From NCBI GenBank assembly GCA_035391225.1, contig DAOPKN010000027.1:1-31343 (forward strand): DNA of 31,343 nucleotides, given 5' to 3'. Position numbers and translations under genes: made by a program. The stretch is from DAOPKN01 sp035391225 (GTDB taxonomy: Bacteria > Thermotogota > Thermotogae > MWEM01). Below the pieces are notes generated by a model. It was not told the DNA's origin, searched no databases, and saw nothing but the letters and a program-made list of their open reading frames with translations. The first letter of the stretch is position 1; each line of letters begins with the position of its first letter. This document shows positions 24,078-31,343 of the stretch, piece after piece.

Positions 24078-24967
24078 CTCACCCCCACTACCATGATCCA
24101 GATCGATTGCACGAAAGCAAGAACCATGGGCCATTTCCAGTGAAAACGCACCACCTGCTCCACGCGGAACCGGGAAAGCACGTTGCCCACCAATACTTGC
24201 ACGAAATACACCGCCAACACCTTGAGCAGGAAGATCCCGATATTGGCTCCCCCACCAAGGAAAAGGTTCACGAACAAGCCAATTTCCACGAACATGCCCA
24301 CCGCGTGTTGCACGATCAGCATCCCCATGTACTTGCCCCCGTATTCCACCATGGGACCGGAGGCGATCTCGGCGGGCGCGATGAACGTATCGAAGGGTTT
24401 CTTGCCCAGCTGCCCCATCAGCGTAGTGAACGCCACGATGGCACCCAGCGGCATGCGCACCATGTTCCAGTTGGAAAATCCCCCGGCTTGTCCCCCCACC
24501 AAGTTCCAGATCGAGGACGTTTTGAAGGTGTACATCATCCCTACCAGTACCACAAGCCAAGGTATCTCGTAGCCCAGCATCTGGGTGAGCGCACGCATGA
24601 TCCCGATCGAAGCATTGGGATTCGCGGAGTTTACCGCGCTCATGGCCATCCCCAGAAGCGCCACCGCCAACAGGTAGATCACCACGAACAGGTCACCGGA
24701 CATGGAAAGAACTTTCCAGTCTCCCACCGGCATGAACAGCAGCGTAGCGATGGTTCCACCAAGCGCCATGATCACCCCCATGTCGAAGATGAAGCCGTGG
24801 GAAATGGTGGACTTGGCAAACAACTTGATGGTATCGATGTACTGTTGCCAGATAGGAGGACCGTAACGCTTTTGCACGCGGGCGGTGATCTTGCGGTCAA
24901 ATCCCATCAGGAACAGCCCGTACGCGATGGCCAGCAAGGTGATCAAGATCGACTCGACGATCAACAT
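24074..24967 (-). CDS. mbxM: NuoH/MbxM-like membrane subunit
   Basis: A 297-residue membrane subunit with about eight helices, the anchor linking the soluble arm to the ion pump. Family features include DRKITARVQKRYGPPIWQQY near the N terminus, the NSANPNASIGIMRALTQML loop, and GKKPFDTFIAPAEIASGPMV, which is the quinone-site loop region in complex I. Quinone use is doubtful in an Mbx-type enzyme. One base separates it from the upstream stop (TAACATG), which indicates coupling. Confidence 0.93.
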   Translation of the reverse strand: MLIVESILITLLAIAYGLFLMGFDRKITARVQKRYGPPIWQQYIDTIKLFAKSTISHGFIFDMGVIMALGGTIATLLFMPVGDWKVLSMSGDLFVVIYLLAVALLGMAMSAVNSANPNASIGIMRALTQMLGYEIPWLVVLVGMMYTFKTSSIWNLVGGQAGGFSNWNMVRMPLGAIVAFTTLMGQLGKKPFDTFIAPAEIASGPMVEYGGKYMGMLIVQHAVGMFVEIGLFVNLFLGGGANIGIFLLKVLAVYFVQVLVGNVLSRFRVEQVVRFHWKWPMVLAFVQSIWIMVVGVR

Positions 24968-24968
24968 G

Positions 24969-26870
24969 TTACCTCACCCCCAGAACGATCATGGTGCCAG
25001 CCAGCGCAAGGAACACGCTCCATCGCACCGATCCGTTGTAGAAGATATGTGCAGTTGCTGCGGCCAGGCGCGCAATGTTCCCGGCAATTCCTTTTTCGTA
25101 TGCCTCTTCCATGGAGGGAAACTTGGCATACATGTCCGTGAGAGGCTTGTAGAATTGGTAAGAGTAGTGGTACAGCTCCGGGGACTGGATCACTTCCACC
25201 GGAACTTCTCCCGCCGTATAATTTTCCAGGTAGCCCACCCGGCGGTTCTTGCGGAAAAGGTAGAATAGAATCCCCGCGAACACGACACCCAGGCCGAACA
25301 CGAAAAACACCAGCACCGAGTCCCATGCTCCGAAGGCCCCTTGGATCTTCGAAAGGGTAATGGGAATGGGTGTCAGCCAGCTCGCCTGTGGATCGATCCA
25401 ACGGATAGCCCCGTTTATCCAGCGAAGCGCGATGGAAGGGAGCACCCCGAGCAAGATGGTGAAAAGGGAGAGCACCACCATGGGGATCTGCATCACCACG
25501 GGGACCTCCTTGGCATGTTCCAACGCCTTGGGACGTTGCCCGAGGAACACTGCCGCCAGCGGGGTGAACACGTAGAGGAAAGAACCGATGGACCCGATGA
25601 ACGCCGCGGTGGCCAGGAAAATCATGCCTTTCTCAATCAACGCTTGGTACAAAAGCCACTTGGAAACGAACCCTCCCATGGGAGGAATCCCTGCAGTGGA
25701 AATGATGGCGATGAGGTAGGTGGCAAACGTCACGGGCATCTTGTCCACCAGTCCGCCGAGTTGCGACATCTTGGTGGTTCCCGCAACGTGGTACACCGCA
25801 GCCATCGAAAGGAACATCGCGGCAGAGGACAGTGCGTGGTTCATCACGTGCAACAACGACCCCGCTACCCCCAACGAAGAGGAAATGGCCAGCCCAAGGA
25901 GGATATAGCCCGCGTGGCTCACCGAGGAGTATGCCACGAGCATCTTCGCATCTTCCTGGCGAATGGCCAGGAACGTGCCCACGAGGATGCTGACCGCACC
26001 CAGTGCGGCAAAGAGGTAGTTGAAAGAGGAGATCCCCATCAGCGAAAACAGCTGTGGACTCCACTTCATTACCGGAAACAGCAGGAACACGATGGCCCCC
26101 AAGAACACGCCGAACTTGGTGAGCAGGCCGGAAAGAACGGGGCTAAACACGTTGGGTGCATGCCCGTGCGTTTTTCGGAGCCAAGTATGCAGCGGGAACG
26201 TCCCGGACTTCACCAACGCGGAGAAGAGCAACAACCCCATTATGCCATACCCCACCCCTGCTGGCTGGCGATACAGCGCCGTAGAAAGCCCGGAAATGGA
26301 AAGCGTGCCCGCAAGGCGGTAAATGATCGCTACCGCTCCCAGGAACGTGGCGGCGCCCAGCGCACTCATGGTCACGAAAACCATGGCAGCGGAACGCGAA
26401 CGGGGTTTTCCCATCGAAACCATGAAGAAAGAAACCCATGTCATGAATTCCCAGAAGACGAACAGCGTGAGCAGGTTCTCGGACAGGAAAAATCCGTAAA
26501 CGGACGTGGACAGCAGAAGCGACAGCACGTGGTATGTCTTGAGGTTCTTGCCCCCGTTTTCCAGGTCGCTCATCCCCCGAATGCTGAAAAGCGCCACCGC
26601 CAAAAGAATCACCGTTGCCACGAGCGCAAAGATCCAATTCAACGGGTTGATCTCCAGCGCGAGGTGGATGGCGGGACGATTGGCAGTGGAAGGAATCACC
26701 TGGCCCAGCAGCACCGCGCTACCCCAGTTCCCGTACAGCGAAGCGATGATCACGGTGTTGACTCCCAACACCAAAACGCTCCACCAGCGGGCAAGTGGTT
26801 CGGAGAACGTGGAAATCATGCGGGAAAGCAAAACACCCAGCAGTGGTAACAACACCAACAGGTTCAACAT
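24969..26870 (-). CDS. NuoL/MrpA-like antiporter subunit (MbxH'-type)
   Basis: A 633-residue membrane protein of the proton/sodium-translocating Nuo-Mrp family, with about 14 helices. The conserved channel residues are kept: Glu141 (LFVFWEFMTW) in TM5 and Lys221 (SALVKSGTFPLHTWL) in TM7. The C-terminal 110 residues (after YLFRKNRRVGYLENY) are an amphipathic helix region plus a final helix, as in MbxH' or NuoL lateral-helix-bearing forms. It is one base after the upstream gene's stop. It should move Na+ or H+ when the soluble arm turns over. Confidence 0.9.
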   Translation of the reverse strand: MLNLLVLLPLLGVLLSRMISTFSEPLARWWSVLVLGVNTVIIASLYGNWGSAVLLGQVIPSTANRPAIHLALEINPLNWIFALVATVILLAVALFSIRGMSDLENGGKNLKTYHVLSLLLSTSVYGFFLSENLLTLFVFWEFMTWVSFFMVSMGKPRSRSAAMVFVTMSALGAATFLGAVAIIYRLAGTLSISGLSTALYRQPAGVGYGIMGLLLFSALVKSGTFPLHTWLRKTHGHAPNVFSPVLSGLLTKFGVFLGAIVFLLFPVMKWSPQLFSLMGISSFNYLFAALGAVSILVGTFLAIRQEDAKMLVAYSSVSHAGYILLGLAISSSLGVAGSLLHVMNHALSSAAMFLSMAAVYHVAGTTKMSQLGGLVDKMPVTFATYLIAIISTAGIPPMGGFVSKWLLYQALIEKGMIFLATAAFIGSIGSFLYVFTPLAAVFLGQRPKALEHAKEVPVVMQIPMVVLSLFTILLGVLPSIALRWINGAIRWIDPQASWLTPIPITLSKIQGAFGAWDSVLVFFVFGLGVVFAGILFYLFRKNRRVGYLENYTAGEVPVEVIQSPELYHYSYQFYKPLTDMYAKFPSMEEAYEKGIAGNIARLAAATAHIFYNGSVRWSVFLALAGTMIVLGVR

Positions 26871-26871
26871 C

Positions 26872-28374
26872 TCACATCCCCCCCAGAACTGCCCGGGCGT
26901 ACACCACGGGATCGAATAGTTGCGTGGTGGCCACCTCGATCGAATCCAGGATTCCCTGGGGGAACAACCCGAAGATCACGATCAAAAGGGCAAACACCGA
27001 AAAAAGGAACAACGTTCCCGTTCGCGAAAAACCTTCCAGCGAACCCGGAAGCACCGGTTTGCCCCCCGCACTTTCTGGAGGTTCCATGCCCATCCAACGG
27101 ATTGCCCGGAAGAAGTATACAAACTCGAGTACGGAAACCAGCAACGGCAGAATGAGCAGCCAGTACTGGGCAGAAGCCAACGAAACCAGGGCTTGTATCT
27201 TGGCACGAAACCCCGCGAAAAGGGGAATCCCGGTGATGGAGGCCGCGGAAAGGAGGAAAACCAAACCTGCGGATTTCTCCTGGGAGAAAATCCCCCGGAG
27301 CTCGAGGAAGCGATCCGTGCCGAATTGCCGTTGGAGGTACGCGGCCACGCCCAGCAACGGAACCTTGGCGAGAAGCATCATCACCAGCCAGAATAGGCTC
27401 GATCGAAGCATTGCCGCACCTGGAATCGAAACCAGCAGGAGGAACATCCCCATGGAACCCACCGAGGAAAACGCCAGCATCTTGAGGAGCCTTCGCGAAG
27501 CCAGGGCGGAAAATTCCCCGATCACCAGCGTCAGCAAACCCGCTACCAACAAAACGGTGCGAAGCTGCGGTACGGGGAATACCACCGTGACCAATCGGAG
27601 CAAGAGCAACGCGAAAATCGGGGAAGAAACCCCTGCAAGGAAACCGGGCACGAAGGCTCCACCTGCACCGTACACCTGCGGAACCCAGGCGTTGAAGGGG
27701 AACATCTCCAGTTCCACCGCAAGCCCCAAAAGAAGCAACAAGGGAACGAGTTGCAACGCGGCAGGGTTGAGAGAAGATGCCTTGAGAGCGATGTCTGCCA
27801 TGTTCAACGTGCCCAACTTAGCATACAGCACCCCGATTCCCAGCAAGTACAGTGCGGAACCAACACCCCCCAGCAGCAGGTAACGCATCGAAGCTACCGG
27901 TGCGGTTGGATGCCGCGAACGCGCGACCAGTGCGTACAGGGATATGGAAGCGATTTCCATGAGAACGAACAGGTTAAAGAGATCGGCGGTGAAAAGAAGC
28001 CCAAAAGCGGCCCCCGACAAGATCAACACGATGGCGGAGGAATACACGTCCGAAGAGGCTTGTTGCTCCTTGTCCCGCGCGAAACCCCGGGAGAGAACCA
28101 GTGCAAGCAGAACCAGCGAGATCACCAACGCGAAGAAAGAAGAGAGCGAATCGTTCACCCATTGGATCCCGAAAGGAGCGGGCCAATTCCCCATTTCCAG
28201 GGAAACCAACGTGGGCTGCTGGCTCCCTTGCAGGTTCAACAGCAGGGCGAGCAACACGTTCGCCGCCGCGACAAGGCCGGGCAGAAAGCGGGAAAAACGG
28301 TCCATCCATCCCTTGAAAAGAAGCAAGCAAAGTGCCCCAATCCAGGGAAGCAAGGTCATCCACAATGCAATCAT
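26872..28374 (-). CDS. MrpD/NuoN-like antiporter subunit (MbxH-type)
   Basis: A 500-residue, about 14-helix antiporter-like subunit. The TM5 glutamate is present as Glu140 (LFVLMEIASISLYA). The TM7 site that is normally Lys (the GIKAA-MFP region of MrpD) instead reads AVELEMFPFNAW, so Glu221 stands where Lys is expected. The rest looks intact and the protein is full length, so this seems to be a true variant and not a broken gene. ATG 28374 overlaps the previous stop (ATGA). Other conserved Lys positions such as Lys303 (RRLLKMLAFSS) remain. Confidence 0.88.
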   Translation of the reverse strand: MIALWMTLLPWIGALCLLLFKGWMDRFSRFLPGLVAAANVLLALLLNLQGSQQPTLVSLEMGNWPAPFGIQWVNDSLSSFFALVISLVLLALVLSRGFARDKEQQASSDVYSSAIVLILSGAAFGLLFTADLFNLFVLMEIASISLYALVARSRHPTAPVASMRYLLLGGVGSALYLLGIGVLYAKLGTLNMADIALKASSLNPAALQLVPLLLLLGLAVELEMFPFNAWVPQVYGAGGAFVPGFLAGVSSPIFALLLLRLVTVVFPVPQLRTVLLVAGLLTLVIGEFSALASRRLLKMLAFSSVGSMGMFLLLVSIPGAAMLRSSLFWLVMMLLAKVPLLGVAAYLQRQFGTDRFLELRGIFSQEKSAGLVFLLSAASITGIPLFAGFRAKIQALVSLASAQYWLLILPLLVSVLEFVYFFRAIRWMGMEPPESAGGKPVLPGSLEGFSRTGTLFLFSVFALLIVIFGLFPQGILDSIEVATTQLFDPVVYARAVLGGM

Positions 28375-28730
28375 TCTTCCTCACCCCCCATTTTTTGCCA
28401 CAGCTTGGCAGTGTCCAACGTACCGTGCTTCTTGAAGATCCGAGCCACCAACACCAGCGCAAACGCCGTAACCCCGAGGTTGATCACAATGGAAGTCAGA
28501 ACCAGCGCCTGTGGTAGCGGATCCACGAAATGGAGCACAGACAGCGGGTAGGTATCCGTCAAAATGGGAGCGATGCCTCCGCTGCCATACCCCACTGCGA
28601 CCAGGAACAGGTTAACCCCCGTGTCGAGCACGGAGAGGGAAATCACCATTTTGAAAAGATCCCTCTTGGCAAGCAGACCATACAAGCCAAGTAAGAAGAT
28701 CAAGATCGAACCGGCCGTGTACACGTTCAT
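28371..28730 (-). CDS. mnhC: MrpC/NuoK-like subunit (MnhC/MbxG-type)
   Basis: A 119-residue membrane protein with three helices. It has the family's ISLSVLDTGVNLFLVAVGY and DPLPQALVLTSIVINLGVTAF segments. It is related to NuoK and to MrpC of sodium/proton antiporters and joins the Mrp-like block to the NuoN-like subunit. The ATG at 28730 follows GGGAG by about eight bases, with four bases after the upstream stop. Confidence 0.92.
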   Translation of the reverse strand: MNVYTAGSILIFLLGLYGLLAKRDLFKMVISLSVLDTGVNLFLVAVGYGSGGIAPILTDTYPLSVLHFVDPLPQALVLTSIVINLGVTAFALVLVARIFKKHGTLDTAKLWQKMGGEEE

Positions 28731-28734
28731 GCTA

Positions 28735-29460
28735 TCACTCCCCCCCGTACAGGTTGCGAAGGATTCCCCCCAGTTCGGAACCCACCTTCAACCCGATCAA
28801 CAAGTACAGGATGGGGATCAAACCTGCACTGAATAGTTGTCCTACCACCCCGTTGGGAAGGAAATTGAACAAAAATGCTCCTCCCGCCAGCGCGCCGATT
28901 ACTCCCAACACCACGAAGGTAACGCCGCCAAAGCCTTCCAATCGCTGGAACAGAACACGGTTCAACTCGAACGTGGGGAAAGCAATGTACAGCAGCAAGA
29001 TTCCAATGGCCAAGATGCTTCCGCCTTGGAATCCACCACCGGGCGACAGATGCCCATGGGAAAAAACGTACACCCCGAATACGAGGATCATCGGGAAAAC
29101 GATACCGGCCCCCGTTTTCAGGATAAAGGAAGGAGCTTCCTTCTGAAGTTTCTGGTTCCAAACCAAGTGCGCGATGGCTCCCACTCCCAGCGCGGAAAGG
29201 AAAAGCACCATGATCTCACCCAAGGTATCCAGTGCACGGTACCCCACGACGATGGATGTCACCAGGTTCGCGGAACCTTCTTCCAAGCCTTCGGATTGCC
29301 CGAAAATCACCGGCCCGGGGTTTGTTCCCAGGACGTTTTTCTGAACCATCTTCTCGGAAACGGGAACTTGCTGCCGTTCCCCAAGTTGCGCATCCGAAAG
29401 GAAGAGAAACAAAAAGAGGCCAATCAACACAACGATGCCAGCTGCCCACAATCTACTCAT
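28735..29460 (-). CDS. mnhB: MbhE-MnhB fusion subunit (MbxE/F-type)
   Basis: A 241-residue membrane protein combining an N-terminal MbhE-like part (YRALDTLGEIMVLFLSALGV) with a C-terminal MnhB domain (FSHGHLSPGGGFQGGSILAI). In many Mrp systems these parts are within MrpA and MrpB, so this is the Mbx/Mbh arrangement. I start it at ATG 29460 since GGAGG lies six bases upstream; ATG 29466 would touch that site. It overlaps the DUF4040 gene by 8 bp. Confidence 0.88.
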   Translation of the reverse strand: MSRLWAAGIVVLIGLFLFLFLSDAQLGERQQVPVSEKMVQKNVLGTNPGPVIFGQSEGLEEGSANLVTSIVVGYRALDTLGEIMVLFLSALGVGAIAHLVWNQKLQKEAPSFILKTGAGIVFPMILVFGVYVFSHGHLSPGGGFQGGSILAIGILLLYIAFPTFELNRVLFQRLEGFGGVTFVVLGVIGALAGGAFLFNFLPNGVVGQLFSAGLIPILYLLIGLKVGSELGGILRNLYGGE

Positions 29461-29713
29461 GTGCATCCTCCCCCCCTCTTTTCATGCGCAGGAGCACCAG
29501 CAAGAAAATGGCACTGGTTAGCCCCGCTCCAATCACCGCTTCGGTCATGGCCACATCGGGAGCGCGCATCCAGGCGAAAAGGAAAGCAGCACCCAAACCC
29601 ATTGCGGAGAGCATCAGAACGGAGGTAAAACGCTCCTTTGCCTCGATGGCAATCAACCCCGTGAGGAAGATCCAGGCAAAAACCACGATCGCAATCGCAT
29701 CCAGCCCACTCAT
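29453..29713 (-). CDS. DUF4040 (MbhD-like) small subunit
   Basis: An 86-residue, three-helix membrane protein with the conserved APDVAMTEAVIGAGLTSAIF, diagnostic of the MbhD/DUF4040 domain found in MrpA C-terminal parts, Mbh and Mbx complexes. It overlaps both neighbours (ATGA with the MrpG-like gene). It belongs to the ion-translocating half of the complex. Confidence 0.9.
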   Translation of the reverse strand: MSGLDAIAIVVFAWIFLTGLIAIEAKERFTSVLMLSAMGLGAAFLFAWMRAPDVAMTEAVIGAGLTSAIFLLVLLRMKRGGEDAHE

Positions 29714-30024
29714 TCCGCATCATCTCCTTGGGGAATAAAGCGCGTGCCTTCCTCGGGTTTTGTGGTACGAAACGCGGTTCGTGCGAGCACTGAGCTACCG
29801 ATGGGGTTGGTGATCGCAATCAGCACCGCTATCACCAGCGTTTTGAAGAACCAATCTGGCTGTACCAACCCGACACCTACGATGAATGCCATGGCCCCGA
29901 GAGTAGTTGCCTTGGTTCCCGCTTGCAGCCGGTTAAACACGTCCGGCATGCGGAAAATTCCGAGCCCTCCCAGGAAAAAGAAGATGCTCCCGACTGTCAT
30001 CAAGAAATAGCCCACCACGTTCAT
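29710..30024 (-). CDS. mnhG: Monovalent cation/proton antiporter subunit G (MnhG/MrpG, MbxC-type)
   Basis: A 104-residue, three-helix protein with GGLGIFRMPDVFNRLQAGTK and the VQPDWFFKTLVIAVLIAITNPI segment, as in MnhG. The real start is ATG 30024 (MNVVGYFLMTV), overlapping the MrpF-like stop as ATGA. A longer in-frame stretch to 30264 is shadow. It functions with the E and F subunits in Na+/H+ transport. Confidence 0.93.
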   Translation of the reverse strand: MNVVGYFLMTVGSIFFFLGGLGIFRMPDVFNRLQAGTKATTLGAMAFIVGVGLVQPDWFFKTLVIAVLIAITNPIGSSVLARTAFRTTKPEEGTRFIPQGDDAE

Positions 30025-30266
30025 TTTTTCGCCTCCAGGTAACGAGAAAGCACCACGGTTTCCACGAAAGAAAGGGTGGCGTAGATCAAGGCGATATCGA
30101 GGTATAACCCGTTTTGGAAAACAAGCGCAACCAAGACCAAAAGGCCGGTGACCATGATGTTCGCCCCATCCAGTGCAGCAACTCTGTCGGGAGAGGTGGG
30201 GCCCAGGATCATGCGGAGAAACGAAAGAAAGATTCCCAATCCAATCAGAACGAAAAAGACCCACAT
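30021..30266 (-). CDS. mnhF: Monovalent cation/proton antiporter subunit F (MnhF/MrpF, MbxB-type)
   Basis: An 81-residue, three-helix membrane protein with the family's RMILGPTSPDRVAALDGANI loop and DIALIYATLSFVETVVL segment. I use ATG 30266, which overlaps the stop of the E subunit (TGATG) and is nine bases after GGAGGT; GTG 30269, three bases earlier, is equally possible and adds one residue. Confidence 0.92.
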   Translation of the reverse strand: MWVFFVLIGLGIFLSFLRMILGPTSPDRVAALDGANIMVTGLLVLVALVFQNGLYLDIALIYATLSFVETVVLSRYLEAKK

Positions 30267-30760
30267 CACTCGAAGACCTCCTTCACAAGGGGTTCGAAGC
30301 TTCCCGCAATCTTTTTTTCCAGTTTTTCCCTTTGCCCATCCTCTACATCGATGGCGTGCACCAGTAACGTGCCTTCCTTTTCGTCCACATCCAGCGTTAG
30401 TGTTCCGGGTGTGAGCGTGATGGAATTGGAAAGAACCAAACGACTCACTTTCCCCTGTAAAGCGGTGCGTACCTTGACAAATCCTGGATTGAGCGGCAAC
30501 TTGGGATTGAGAACTCTCTTTGCTACGTCCACATTGGCCAGCAACATCCGGTACAGCAGAACCGGCAAGTACACCCAGAACCGGAAAAAACGCCGTGCAA
30601 AGTGGTTGGGAAAGCTCTCAAAGGGCACAATGCGGTACACGATCACGGCAAGCACGATGGCAACGACAAGCCCGGTAAACAGCTCCGAAAGAGCCACGCT
30701 CGAAGTGTACAAGATCCACAGGGCATACAGAATCACGACGATCCACAGAAATTTCGACAA
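30266..30760 (-). CDS. mnhE: Na+/H+ antiporter subunit E (MnhE/MrpE, MbxA-type)
   Basis: A 164-residue membrane protein with two or three N-terminal helices and a cytoplasmic domain. RFFRFWVYLPVLLYRMLLAN is followed by LSNSITLTPGTLTLDVD and a short charged tail, which is the MnhE pattern. The start is TTG 30760, about six bases after GGGGAGGAGGG. It is the first structural gene after padR, 46 bp downstream. Confidence 0.92.
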   Translation of the reverse strand: MSKFLWIVVILYALWILYTSSVALSELFTGLVVAIVLAVIVYRIVPFESFPNHFARRFFRFWVYLPVLLYRMLLANVDVAKRVLNPKLPLNPGFVKVRTALQGKVSRLVLSNSITLTPGTLTLDVDEKEGTLLVHAIDVEDGQREKLEKKIAGSFEPLVKEVFE

Positions 30761-30779
30761 AGCAAACCCTCCTCCCCGT

Positions 30780-30793
30780 TACGATTTATCGTA
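30780..30793. promoter_or_regulatory. Palindrome between padR and the antiporter genes
   Basis: TACGATTTATCGTA, with perfect 6-bp arms (TACGAT and ATCGTA) around TT. It lies just upstream of the ribosome-binding site of the E subunit. It shares the CGAT/ATCG core with the padR operator-like palindrome, so it could be a second PadR site; that is inference. Confidence 0.4.
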
Positions 30794-30806
30794 TTTCATG
30801 GTTTCT

Positions 30807-31271
30807 TCAACATCCATCGTGCAGGAACGATAAGTACTCGTGCACGCTTTTCTGCAAGCAACCCAGCGAACTCGCGAATTCTTCCACCTTGGAAAGATCC
30901 TGCCAGTCCATGGTGACAAGATGGTCTAAACAGGATTGGATTTTTTTCTTGAGCGTTTTTTGCACCCCGTCACAGTTGCAGTTCATGACAACGCGCATGT
31001 GGTCGAGAAGCGCTTTGAGATCTTGCTGGGTGTCCGAAGAGTGGATCATGACTTGACCCGCTTTTGTGAGGGAATACACTTTCCTCCTGCCTTCTTGGTG
31101 GAACTCCAAGAAACCGTCGTCCACCAGCGCCTTGAGGTTGGGGTAAATGGTCCCCGTGGAAATGCGAAGGCCATGCTCCTTGCAGTATTTGAAGAAATCG
31201 TATCCCGAAATCCCACCGTTGCGGGCGATGTAATTCAAGATGGTGTTCTTCAAGATTCCCTTGACCGCCAT
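30807..31271 (-). CDS. PadR-family transcriptional regulator, Cys-rich
   Basis: A 154-residue protein with an N-terminal winged helix typical of PadR (GGISGYDFFKYC, RISTGTIYPNLKALVDDGFL, GRRKVYSLTKAG) and a helical C-terminal half. Six cysteines are present at 30, 98, 100, 114, 138 and 154, the last five in the C-terminal half (MNCNCDG, SCLDH, LGCLQ, HDGC at the end), which is unusual for PadR. This suggests redox, metal or Fe-S sensing, which would suit control of a redox complex. GGGGG lies about six bases before ATG 31271. It heads the Mbx-like operon and probably represses it and itself through the palindromic site upstream. Confidence 0.9.
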   Translation of the reverse strand: MAVKGILKNTILNYIARNGGISGYDFFKYCKEHGLRISTGTIYPNLKALVDDGFLEFHQEGRRKVYSLTKAGQVMIHSSDTQQDLKALLDHMRVVMNCNCDGVQKTLKKKIQSCLDHLVTMDWQDLSKVEEFASSLGCLQKSVHEYLSFLHDGC

Positions 31272-31298
31272 GGAAAACCCCCGATTCGGAAAGGGTAT

Positions 31299-31341
31299 GA
31301 TATAGCGAAACCGATATAGCTATATCGCTATAATACACCAA
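31299..31341 (-). promoter_or_regulatory. padR/Mbx operon promoter with overlapping palindromic operator
   Basis: On the minus strand a -35-like TTGGTG (31341-31336) and a -10-like TATATC (31318-31313) are 17 bases apart. A perfect 16-bp palindrome (31312-31327, CGATATAGCTATATCG) covers the -10, and TATAGCGA (31301-31308) pairs with TCGCTATA (31325-31332). Repeated GATATAGC half-sites fit cooperative binding by a dimeric repressor, most simply PadR itself. The palindromes are seen directly; promoter placement is likely but unproven. Confidence 0.65.
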
Positions 31342-31343
31342 GT

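Noticed and set aside
19878..30760. Standard respiratory complex I operon
   Set aside because: There are no NuoE, NuoF or NuoG genes, and Mrp subunits E, F, G and B are present; the NuoB-like Cys spacing is hydrogenase-like.
1..31343. tRNA, rRNA, CRISPR arrays, insertion sequences or prophage genes
   Set aside because: I found no tRNA- or rRNA-like sequence, no regularly spaced repeats and no transposase, integrase or phage protein.

Overview
The window (31.3 kb, GC-rich, tightly packed, no rRNA, tRNA or CRISPR array seen) looks like chromosome from an anaerobic, probably fermentative bacterium. The main pointer is a 15-gene minus-strand operon encoding an Mbx/Mbs-type (Mrp antiporter plus Nuo-like) ion-pumping oxidoreductase that carries a GltD/NfnB-like flavoprotein. 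From memory, this layout is known in Thermotogota and some other anaerobes, with the archaeal version in Thermococcales. Strong Shine-Dalgarno sites, several TTG/GTG starts and repeated extended -10 boxes (TGGTATAAT) fit a Thermotogota, Synergistota or Firmicutes-like host. I would guess Thermotogota, but phylum assignment needs a protein search.

Layout: (1) 1-4521, signalling: a hybrid histidine kinase with seven membrane helices, a convergent DUF3147-like membrane protein, and a cache-like/GGDEF diguanylate cyclase. (2) 4596-15850, a plus-strand run ending at a clean intrinsic terminator. It starts with a secreted and a small membrane protein of unknown role, then a catabolic block: nitrilase-superfamily amidase, CaiB/BaiF CoA-transferase, the three components of an FdrA-type (AllFGH-like) carbamoyltransferase plus a separate 65-residue FdrA-like protein, a metal-dependent cyclase/amidohydrolase, and a three-subunit molybdenum hydroxylase (FAD, 2Fe-2S, Mo subunits). 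(3) 15879-19228, single genes: a methyltransferase, a DUF3298-like exported protein, a LysE-type exporter and a secreted nuclease with a lamin-tail domain. This part holds a 100-N scaffold gap that is very probably an assembly artefact, and two copies of a palindromic repeat. (4) 31271-19371, minus strand: a Cys-rich PadR regulator with a palindromic operator, Mrp-like subunits E, F, G, B, C and D, a NuoL/MrpA-like subunit, NuoH-, NuoB-, NuoC- and NuoD-like subunits, a NuoI-GltD fusion and a ferritin-like diiron protein.

How the genes may work together: the catabolic block could hydroxylate an N-heterocycle (Mo enzyme), open the ring or cleave amides (cyclase, nitrilase), and phosphorolyse a carbamoyl product to carbamoyl phosphate (FdrA system), with the CoA-transferase activating an acid product. 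The Mbx-like complex would couple electron transfer between NAD(P)H, ferredoxin or a sulfur compound to Na+ or H+ translocation. Substrates are inferred from families and neighbours, not read from the sequence.
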